Positions 1-7,063 of a stretch of DNA of 10,809 nucleotides are shown here, piece by piece. The translations under genes were made by a program, and so were the position numbers. This stretch comes from SLFT01 sp964493075 (GTDB lineage: Bacteria; Hydrogenedentota; Hydrogenedentia; Hydrogenedentales; CAITNO01): contig CAZBNU010000137.1 of the NCBI GenBank assembly GCA_964493075.1, positions 1 to 10,809 on the forward strand, written 5' to 3'. The notes under the pieces were generated by a model. It was not told where the DNA came from. It saw only the letters and a list, made by a program, of their open reading frames with translations, and searched no databases. The first letter of the stretch is position 1. Each line of letters begins with the position of its first letter.

Positions 1-118
1 AGCCCTGGCGCAGTTATGTTTTGTTTGCGAAATATATCCTTGCCGTGCGCCGAGGACAGTCCCCATTTTTTGCTTATCCCTCGTCTACTGGCTCCCCAAA
101 GGAAGTCTTCATTTTTGC
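1..118. other. Intergenic tail downstream of photolyase
   Basis: No convincing gene is visible between the window edge and the photolyase stop. The only structured element is the 13-bp near-palindrome at 52-64, listed separately. No hairpin followed by a T-run in the photolyase direction is visible, so I cannot place its terminator here. Confidence 0.6.
52..64. repeat. GAGGACAGTCCCC near-palindrome, possible REP-like element
   Basis: GAGGAC and GTCCCC flank a single A and are inverted copies of each other with one mismatch. A short T-run follows on the plus strand. From general familiarity, GGGGAC-N-GTCCCC palindromes next to A/T runs recur between genes in many environmental bacteria, often associated with REP-type or RAYT-mobilised elements. 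No transposase lies in the window, so the assignment is tentative. The two arms leave a one-base centre, so it would act as a palindrome or a fragment of a larger element rather than as a normal RNA hairpin. Confidence 0.3.
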
Positions 119-1552
119 TCATCTTTTGATATAGGCAAACACGTCCAGTGCCCGTTGTCGCGCTTCTTTGTGATCTACTATGGGAAAAGGATAGTTCTCG
201 CCCAGAGTTATACCTGCAACACGCAACGCTTCTGGTGATGCCGTCCAGGGGGCATGGATATGCTTGTCATCCAAATCCGATACTTCGGGAACCCACCGAC
301 GGACATAGTCGCCATTCCCGTCGAATTTCTGGCCCTGCAGTATGGGATTGAATATCCTGAAGTAGGGTGCGGCATCGGGGCCGCAGCCGCTTACCCATTG
401 CCAGCCGAGCGTATTGTTTGCCATGTCTGCGTCCACCAGCGTATCCCGGAACCAGGCTGCGCCGGACTGCCACGGCAGCAGCAGGTGTTTCACCAGAAAA
501 GAGGCTACTATCATGCGCACCCGGTTGTGCATCCAGCCGGTATGCCATAACTCGCGCATGCCCGCGTCCACAATAGGATAGCCGGTTTGGCCCTGCTGCC
601 ATCGTTTCAGGGCGTTAGCATCATCGCGCCAGGGAAACCGTTCAAATTCAGGGCGCATGGGGCTGCGCAGCATGTCTGGAAAATAATGCAGCAGGTACGC
701 GCCGAATTCACGCCAGTAGAGTTGTCGTGTGAACGCTTCCGTGTGGAAGATCAGGGTGGCATCGCGTTTTGACACGCACCGCGACGCCACCGCTGCGAGA
801 ATTTGGCCGGGCGTAATCTCGCCAAAATGCAGGTGCGGAGACAGTTTCGATGTTCCCGCCTGGGCGGGATAATCCCGCATATCGTGGTAGTCACCCATCT
901 CATTTTCAATGAACTGTTCCAGCCGCAATTTTGCCCCTGCCTCGCCGGGTTGCCATGCTGCCTCCAATCCTGCCGTCCAGTGAATCTTCGGCAGCAGTCC
1001 CAGCGTTTCCAACGGAACACCAGCCGGGGCGTTGCCGGGTTTGATAAGCGCGTCCGGTGCGAGCAGTGGCTTGGATGCTGGTACTGCTGTGGCGCGTTTG
1101 TAAAAGGGCGTAAACACCTTGAACGGCCCGCCAGAATTATTCACCACATCATCAAAATGAATCAGATAATTGGTGCTGGAATAAATACGGGGTGCTACGT
1201 CCGCCTCTTGTAGCGCCGCCTCCACTGCAATGTCGTTTTCGTCTACGGGTGTACAACTACGATTCCAGAAAACCGCCGCCGCCTTGCACTTTCGTGCGAG
1301 TTCTGGAAGCACCTGTTCAGGCGTCCCAACACAAATCACAAGGGGAGAACCCAGGTCAGCGAGTATCTTGGACAGGGAATGCAGAGAATGATGCAGCCAC
1401 CATTGGGATGCGCCGCCCGGCACGTGCGCCTTTGTTGCTTCGGGATTCCAGATAAACACGGGCAGGATGGGCTGCTTTTCCTGAACAGCGCCGTGTAGCG
1501 CCGGATTATCCGAAACGCGGAGTTCCTGTCGCAACCAGACAATGTTGGTCAT
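119..1552 (-). CDS. phrB: Deoxyribodipyrimidine photolyase (class I CPD photolyase)
   Basis: This cytoplasmic flavoprotein uses blue or near-UV light to split cyclobutane pyrimidine dimers in DNA. The 477 residues match the usual class I length. An N-terminal Rossmann-type antenna domain (about 1-130, opening MTNIVWLRQELRVSDNPAL) is followed by the helical FAD-binding domain (about 205-470). The signature runs from TGYPIVDAGMRELW (323-336) through WMHNRVRM to NNTLGWQW and APYFRIFNP. The electron-transfer tryptophan triad is conserved by spacing at W308, W361 and W384, and the flavin N5-facing Asn is at N379. Together these support a repair enzyme rather than a signalling cryptochrome. The antenna chromophore cannot be told from sequence alone. 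The ATG lies 6 bases after the upstream gene's stop, and that gene's last codons (AGAAGG) supply the likely ribosome binding site, which implies translational coupling. Confidence 0.96.
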   Translation of the reverse strand: MTNIVWLRQELRVSDNPALHGAVQEKQPILPVFIWNPEATKAHVPGGASQWWLHHSLHSLSKILADLGSPLVICVGTPEQVLPELARKCKAAAVFWNRSCTPVDENDIAVEAALQEADVAPRIYSSTNYLIHFDDVVNNSGGPFKVFTPFYKRATAVPASKPLLAPDALIKPGNAPAGVPLETLGLLPKIHWTAGLEAAWQPGEAGAKLRLEQFIENEMGDYHDMRDYPAQAGTSKLSPHLHFGEITPGQILAAVASRCVSKRDATLIFHTEAFTRQLYWREFGAYLLHYFPDMLRSPMRPEFERFPWRDDANALKRWQQGQTGYPIVDAGMRELWHTGWMHNRVRMIVASFLVKHLLLPWQSGAAWFRDTLVDADMANNTLGWQWVSGCGPDAAPYFRIFNPILQGQKFDGNGDYVRRWVPEVSDLDDKHIHAPWTASPEALRVAGITLGENYPFPIVDHKEARQRALDVFAYIKR

Positions 1553-1558
1553 ACTTGC

Positions 1559-2065
1559 CTACCTTCTTCTGTCTTCGCCTTCCATACCGAGGATTTTGCC
1601 GTAATTATCCACATCCAGATGGGGTGGCAAGGGTATCTCAGAGGTGCCGTCGGCAGCAATAAACTGCTTTCGGTCCATTTTCTTATCCACGAAACCGAGT
1701 CGTGCCTTGGAGCCATCCTCGTTGTTCCAGACGTGCCAATAAATGACAAAGGGTGACGTATAGCCCTCTACCCCGCGGTCATACTCCGATTCCGTTTCAT
1801 CCGACGGAAACCCGAACTTTTCTTCTGCCGCTTCATAGGTCAAACCGTAGTACAAGCCTTCCACGGTCTCCCGACTGATATAGGACCGTTCAGGCGCAAC
1901 TTCTCCTTCACTCAAAGTTACTTCGGGTGGCGCTGCTGGTTTTGGAATTTCTGTTGTTTGTTGCGTCGGCGCGTTCGCGGTGCGCGCGGCGCCGAGGATA
2001 TAGCCAAAGCCCAACGCTATTAACGCCAGCACAACCACAATGATAAGTATTTGCTGCGAGGACAT
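1559..2065 (-). CDS. Small membrane-anchored protein, possible BamE/SmpA-like domain
   Basis: I do not recognise this 168-residue protein as a named family. Residues 6-27 form one hydrophobic helix (ILIIVVVLALIALGFGYILG). A Pro/Thr/Gln-rich linker follows (about 30-52), then a polar domain (about 60-150). This fits an inner-membrane anchor with a soluble domain outside. The stretch VEGLYYGLTYEAAEEKFGFP resembles the 'GMT..EV...LG.P' opening of SmpA/OmlA (BamE-like) domains, and a later YWHVWNNEDGS...LGFVDKKM stretch resembles their strand-rich second half. This is a by-eye resemblance only. The tail is charged (GEDRRR). The start is supported by a perfect GGAGGT six bases upstream of the ATG. 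It is the first gene of a two-gene operon with the photolyase. Confidence 0.85.
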   Translation of the reverse strand: MSSQQILIIVVVLALIALGFGYILGAARTANAPTQQTTEIPKPAAPPEVTLSEGEVAPERSYISRETVEGLYYGLTYEAAEEKFGFPSDETESEYDRGVEGYTSPFVIYWHVWNNEDGSKARLGFVDKKMDRKQFIAADGTSEIPLPPHLDVDNYGKILGMEGEDRRR

Positions 2066-2071
2066 TCACAC

Positions 2072-2077
2072 ACCTCC
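2072..2077 (-). promoter_or_regulatory. Shine-Dalgarno GGAGGT for the small membrane protein
   Basis: GGAGGT on the minus strand lies six bases before the ATG at 2065-2063. It is a strong site and fixes the start of the membrane protein and therefore of the operon. Confidence 0.8.
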
Positions 2078-2099
2078 ATCGAATAATGTTTACTGTCAA

Positions 2100-2140
2100 T
2101 GCAGTATTTTATCATATAAGAAATGCGCTACAATACTGCA
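2100..2140. promoter_or_regulatory. Perfect 9-bp inverted repeat in divergent promoter region (putative operator)
   Basis: TGCAGTATT at 2100-2108 and its exact reverse complement AATACTGCA at 2132-2140 are separated by 23 bases, with arm centres 32 bp apart (about three helical turns). They lie in the 120-bp spacer between two divergent genes. Promoter-like hexamers overlap the arms. On the plus strand TACAAT is at 2129-2134. On the minus strand a TTGCAG-like -35 (2136-2141) is spaced 17-19 bases from TATATG/TATGAT (2111-2118). The layout fits a dimeric regulator, perhaps controlling both the GH31 gene and the photolyase operon. The promoter calls are weak, but the repeat itself is seen directly. 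Confidence 0.5.
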
Positions 2141-2173
2141 ATCCCTTTCCGACTTTAAGATATGGAAAAACGC

Positions 2174-2179
2174 AAGGAG
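2174..2179 (+). promoter_or_regulatory. Shine-Dalgarno AAGGAG that selects a GTG start
   Basis: AAGGAG ends six bases before the in-frame GTG at 2186. An ATG at 2162 is in the same frame, but it has no comparable site upstream and would add eight charged residues ahead of the signal peptide. The GTG is the better start. Confidence 0.8.
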
Positions 2180-2185
2180 ATTATT

Positions 2186-4305
2186 GTGAAAAACAGCGCG
2201 CTAAGTTTTGCTTTTGTTTTGCTGGCAATAACCAGTTCTACGGTAGGATATGCAGTGGAAACAGGTCTCGATGCCATGTCCGTGCTGCAGTGGGAAGAGA
2301 AAGCCCCGGGTGTCTGGTCAGGTACCATCGGTAAAGCGGAATACGTCACGTATATGTCCTACGCCGGCGCTCCCCCTAAAATTGAGGCATTAAAGACAAT
2401 GCCTGCAGTGGAATTCCCCCTCGACAAGGAAAAATTGCGCGGCTGTGTTACCGGCAACCGTGCCATCGCCCGTGTTCCGTTGGGCGATGCAGAAAAACTC
2501 TATGGCTTGGGGTTGCAGTTTCAGGGGATGAACCGGCGCGGCAAGGTCTATCATCTGCGGATGGATCATTACAGCAGCGGGAACGAAAAACTGCATGCCC
2601 CGGTTCCCTTTTATATTTCCAGCGAAGGATATGGTATTTTCTTCAATACGCCTCATTATATTTCGATTTATGCGGGGGTGGGCAACCGGCATGACAGCCC
2701 AAATTTCCCAATGCCCAAAGACCGCAACACCGCACCAGACTGGGACGCGCAGCCCGCATCAGATGCGGTGGAAGCCAGCGTGATTTCTGACGGTATGGAA
2801 GTGCTTGTATTTGCGGGGCCAACGCCTCTTGATGTGGTACGCCGTTACAACTTGTATTGTGGCGGCGGTTGTCTACCGCCCAAATGGGGGTTTGGATTCT
2901 GGCATCGGATGCGTACCCATGCCAATGATGCTGAAGTGATTAAAGAAGTACAGGACTTTCAGGAAAGGGATTTCCCCCTGGATGTTATTGGTCTGGAACC
3001 CGGCTGGCACAGTAAAGCCTATCCCTGCACCTTTGAATGGGATCCAGGTCGTTTCCCGGAACCGAGTGCATTCATGGAGGCCATGATCAGCGCAGGCATT
3101 CATATCAATCTATGGGAAAATCCTTATGTTTCCCCCGACGCAAAAATCTACGATGCCATAAAGCCTTATTGCGGTTCCCATACGGTATGGCTGGGGCTTG
3201 TGCCTGACTACACACTGCCGGAACCCAGGAAGATATTGCAGGATCAGCACACAAAAGAACATCTTGATATTGGCGTCAGCGGCTATAAAATTGATGAGGT
3301 TGACGGCTATGATTTCTGGTTGTGGCCGGACCATGCCCTGTTCCCATCAGGCACGGATGCCCAGCAGATGCGGCAAACCTATGGTCTGCAAATGCAGCAG
3401 CTATTGATGGAGATATTCCGTTCAAAAAACAAGCGTACCTACGGCCAGGTGCGCGCCTCGAATGCTGGCGCTTCAAACTATCCCTTTGCGATTTATACCG
3501 ACCACTATGACCATAGAGGGTTTGTTTCGGCGCTGGTCAATTGCAGTTTCACCGGGGTTTTGTACACACCGGAAATTCGTTCTGCAAGAACACCTGACGA
3601 ATGGCTGCGCCGCATGCAGTCGGTCTGTTTTTCCCCTTTGGTCCAGTTGAATGGCTGGGCGGACAATACCAAACCCTGGTCGTTCCCGGAAGTGGAGCGA
3701 GAAGTTCGCAGCATCATCAAACTGCGCATGAGCATGCTGCCCTATTTCTACACTGCTTTCGCTAGATACCATTTTGAAGGGATTCCACCTATTCGTGCCA
3801 TGGTACTTGAACCGGGATATGATGATAAGGAAACGATTACAGAGGGCAAACTTGATGCTGCTGATAATCCCTATGCCATGGCACTCCAGAAAGATGTGAG
3901 CGATCAGTACATGTTCGGCGCCTGTCTTCTGGTAGCGCCCATGTTTGTAGGCCAGAAATCCCGGGAAGTTATTCTGCCAAAGGGCAACTGGTACGATTTC
4001 TACACGGGCAGGCTTGCGGGGGGAGGCGAAGTTATCACAGTCAACGCTTCCCGCCACAAAATCCCGCTCTACGTGAAGGAAGGTGGCATTATCCCCATGA
4101 TCCCAGAAGTCAACTGCATATCCAAATTAGCGTATCCGGTTCCCCTTGAAATACGCTGCTATGGAAAGGATGCCACGTCAACGCGACTCTATGATGATGA
4201 CGGCGAGACCTATGGTTTTGAAAACGGGGAATATTGCTGGATGGATATCAGTGTTGAGAAAGACGCCGACGGACAACTCGTCGGTTCTATCGCCGAACCT
4301 ATTGG
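2186..4305 (+). CDS. Secreted GH31 alpha-glycosidase, 3' end lost in gap
   Basis: This is a retaining glycoside hydrolase of family GH31, whose members cleave alpha-glucosides, alpha-xylosides and related linkages. From the GTG start the N-terminus is a signal peptide (KNSALSFAFVLLAITSS, likely cleaved after GYA), so the enzyme acts in the periplasm or outside. An N-terminal beta-sandwich (about 30-215) precedes a TIM barrel (about 225-550). In GYKIDEVDGYD, D370 is the expected nucleophile, replacing the usual W.DMNE form. D439 or D442 in YTDHYDHRG lies about 70 residues on and is the candidate acid/base. Typical GH31 landmarks follow: LRMSMLPYFYTAF, PPIRAMVLEPG, LLVAPMFVG, LPKGNWYDFYTG and LYVKEGGIIPM. 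Substrate cannot be assigned. The frame is open into the 100-N gap, and apparent coding beyond the gap on this strand belongs to the opposite gene. Perhaps 30-60 residues are missing. Confidence 0.92.
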
Positions 4306-4405
4306 NNNNNNNNNNNNNNNNNNNNNNNNNNNNNNNNNNNNNNNNNNNNNNNNNNNNNNNNNNNNNNNNNNNNNNNNNNNNNNNNNNNNNNNNNNNNNNN
4401 NNNNN
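4306..4405. other. Assembly gap (100 N)
   Basis: Exactly 100 N, the customary placeholder for a gap of unknown size. It hides the 3' end of the GH31 gene, the 3' end of the GH78/L,D-transpeptidase gene and whatever lies between these convergent genes. The transpeptidase is cut just before its catalytic SHGC region, so the true missing sequence is probably longer than 100 bases. Confidence 0.95.
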
Positions 4406-6987
4406 AGATTGGCCTCGTCATTGGTGCCATGAATGTAGATATAGCGTTCTCGTGAGTCCACAACACGGCCTTCACCATCGCGCCCTTTGTTCACGCCAGG
4501 TTCCAGGCCCTCCAAAATAAAAATACGCGTCAGCACCAAATCCTCATCAGTTTTATCGCCGGGCGTCCACTTTCTGGACGTAGGCGCACGGGCTTCAAAT
4601 ATGCGGCCCCACGGCTCCCCTTCCCCTATCTTTCGCGCCACCGTGTGCCAGCCTGGGGGGGTCTTTTCGCTATTAACCAGCGAACCGACGCCGTTCCGGC
4701 CTGTGGAGCATGCCGTACTCCAGCGGACATTTCCGTTCTCAATAACATACAGCTGCTGCGCGGCCACAGACACCCAAAGCCCGGCGGCATCACCTACTCG
4801 TTCTTGCCATCCTACTTTCTGCAGCGCGGCAGCGTCTGGGCCACCTTTTCCACCTGCCCCGCTTACGGGCTGTGTCAATACCTGTACCGGCATCCCTTCG
4901 GGCGCGGCCATGTCTATGGGAATATCAGCTGGTGTCATATAGGTGTATCCCTCCTTCGTAGTGTAGGTCACAGTAATTTCACCCTGCGGCAGGGGTACGC
5001 GCAGACTTATATCTGGCAACCCTGTAATTGCAGCGGGAGCAATTCGTATCTTCTGCCAACCCGGTTCCGCAGGGCTCAAGCCCATCACGTATTCCGCAAT
5101 GAGATAAATGGGACTGCTGCTCCAGGGATGCAGCCAACTGCAATTTTTCTTTTGGTCTGGCCCCCACGCTTCCATGCAAGTGGTAGCGCCATGCTTCAAC
5201 ATCTCGTGCCAGGAACGCTCGTCCCTGGAGGTAATGAGGTCATAGGCGAGGTCAGACGCACCCACTTTGAACAACCCTTCAATGACATAAGAAGCAATAT
5301 ACACACCGCAGGAAAGCCGTTTTTCACGGATATGGGCAATCATGCGATCTTTATCCGCACCTTCAGTGAGGTTAAACGCGAGTGGTACCGCGTTTGCATG
5401 AAGTGAACTGTGGCTGGAACCGGGCGCATCCACATACAGACCGGTTTCGGGGTCCACCAGGTGCTCGGCAAAACTCAAGGCCAACCGGTCGGCACGAGTG
5501 TCATAGCGCACTCCGGAACCGCCCAGCAGCCGCTGCAATTCCGCAGCGGCGCGCAACCCGCCATAGTAGAAGGCATTTACGACCGTGTTGCCCTTCTCCA
5601 GGGAATAGTCATAGTCGTAATCATCGCGCAAGTTATCCGGCCAGTCCACCAGCACCCACTTGTTTTTCTTTTTGTCAAGCCCGGCCAGCAGCCCCAATTC
5701 GTTTTCAAACTGGGCGAAATAATCAAACAAGCCTTCGTAAACGGCATCCACCACAAACTGGGCCACCGTTCTGTCTCCGGTCATGCGGTAATAATTCAGT
5801 ACGAGCAACGGGAACTGCAGTGAGTACTCCGCGATTTCCTGCATGAAATTCCCCGGAGCGACCGCCATAATACCTTCGTGAATTTCACGGGAGTTGGCGA
5901 AATCCATGACGGCCTTGCGCGTCAGGGTCGGGTCGCCTGTAAGCCATAAATGGGAACGGGCCGCAATCACCGTATCACCCAGATACTGTCCCTTTTCCCG
6001 AGACGGACAATCCAGAAACCCACCCTGGGAACCCATCTTCACGCCATTCTGACACAGGCTCCAGATGTCCTCAAGCAACTTATTTGACGAGGAAAAAGAA
6101 ACCGCCTTATCATCAAACGGATGGTGGCGCACCTCCACCCAGACTTCCGGCTCACTGGGCGCATCCAGTATCTCCATGTACCGGAAACTTCTGTAATCGT
6201 AAAACTCGATGACCTCTTCATCACCTGATAGAATTGGAAATTCCTCATACAGGCAATTGGCGCGCATTCTGTAGCGCACACCACCNNNNNNNNNNNNNNN
6301 NNNNNNNNNNNNNNNNNNNNNNNNNNNNNNNNNNNNNNNNNNNNNNNNNNNNNNNNNNNNNNNNNNNNNNNNNNNNNNNNNNNNNGGGATAAGCCGCATG
6401 TCTATATGTTCCAGAAACTGCGTCTGGTAGCCGGTTGTTTCTTCTCCCGAAAAAGCCTGCAACTGAAAGCAACGCCAAGTATCATCTGTAACAAAACGTT
6501 CTACCGAACCATCCTCATAACGCACGTCAAGGGCGAGCATAAAACCGGAACGATTATCCGCGCTGTTCCACACCCGGTTACGCAAGCCCTGGTAATACAC
6601 ATGGGCAGCAATACAGTTTTCGCCTTCGTTCAGAAATTCGGTAATATCCGCCCAGAAAAAGGGGTAGGCAAACTGATACCCCGGTTCCGGCCCCTGAAAA
6701 CAGAACTGCCCGTTCGTGTAAAATTTGAAATAGTCGTCCCCGGTAATGGCTATAGTGGCGGAAACCGGCGATTCCTTTAAGGAAATTTTTTTTCTGAAGA
6801 GGGTATGTACATTGGTGGGGCCAAACAATTCAGGAACAGGCTCAGTCTCCCGGTGAAACAGGTTCAGCACCGAAGTACCTTCAAACACAGGATCGCGAAG
6901 CCACTCAGCACCTTCAAATACATCGCCATAAACGACGCTGGAACATAAGAGTACAATACAGATCCAACTCGCCTTAGTAGAATACAT
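4406..6987 (-). CDS. Secreted GH78-like alpha-L-rhamnosidase fused to L,D-transpeptidase (YkuD), interrupted by gaps
   Basis: The ATG at 6987 follows AGGAG by six bases, so it is preferred over the adjacent in-frame TTG at 6990. A signal peptide (WICIVLLCSSVVYG) implies export. The N-terminal beta domains (to 6386) are followed after a gap by an (alpha/alpha)6 barrel. DCPSREKGQYLGD matches the GH78 DCP.R.E...GD motif, with candidate acid Glu at 5997-5995. MEAWGP has the candidate second Glu at 5172-5170, followed by SWLHPWSSSP. A C-terminal beta domain ends near 4870. Without a stop, a short Gly/Ala-rich linker leads to an L,D-transpeptidase domain (about 4830-4406). Its features are QQLYVIENG, STACSTGRNGVGS, KTPPGWHTVARKIGEG, LTRIFILEGLEPG and YIYIHGTNDEA. 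That family forms meso-diaminopimelate cross-links or attaches proteins to peptidoglycan. The catalytic SHGCxR motif would fall in the gap. The frame is open on both sides of the 6286-6385 gap, but continuity there is assumed. Confidence 0.85.
6286..6385. other. Assembly gap (100 N) inside the GH78 gene
   Basis: Exactly 100 N. Upstream coding ends at EHIDMRLI and resumes at GGVRYRMRANCLYEEF. In GH78-type proteins these two landmarks are normally separated by clearly more than 33 residues (an end-of-domain 'GW..P.FDDS.W' stretch and a 'DFGQ...GG' stretch). The true gap is therefore probably longer than 100 bases. This is inference from the family, not a measurement. Confidence 0.95.
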
Positions 6988-6993
6988 CAAACT

Positions 6994-6998
6994 CTCCT
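6994..6998 (-). promoter_or_regulatory. Shine-Dalgarno AGGAG for the GH78 fusion gene
   Basis: AGAAGGAGAG on the minus strand places AGGAG six bases before the ATG at 6987-6985. The TTG at 6990 would be only three bases away, which decides the start in favour of ATG. Confidence 0.75.
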
Positions 6999-7015
6999 TC
7001 TGTTATTGTTTTCCA

Positions 7016-7047
7016 TGCGTTTTTGCGACCTGGCGGCTTTGCGTTTG
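7016..7047. repeat. Intergenic TTTGCGAC...TGCGTTT repeat, copy 1
   Basis: On the plus strand this stretch contains TTTGCGAC followed by CTGGCGGCTT and TGCGTTT. The same two words occur in the same order at 9871-9897. It fills most of the 76-base spacer between the SUMF1-like stop and the GH78 start. Short phrases of this kind recur between genes in many environmental genomes, but here I can show only two copies. Confidence 0.45.
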
Positions 7048-7063
7048 AACACGACACAAATCA

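Noticed and set aside
335..343. TGCAGTATG in the photolyase gene as another operator half-site
   Set aside because: It matches only eight of nine bases, sits inside conserved photolyase coding sequence and has no inverted partner nearby.
4210..4305. Apparent extension of the transpeptidase frame beyond the gap
   Set aside because: This minus-strand stretch is the antisense of GH31 coding sequence and lacks the expected SHGC.R motif. It appears continuous only because N codons do not stop translation.
4406..4432. Apparent extension of the GH31 frame beyond the gap
   Set aside because: The downstream residues are antisense to the YIYIHGTNDEA motif of the transpeptidase, so the GH31 end must lie inside the gap.
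4645..5406. 253-codon plus-strand open frame
   Set aside because: It is antisense to the GH78 fusion, which has clear catalytic motifs in the minus frame.
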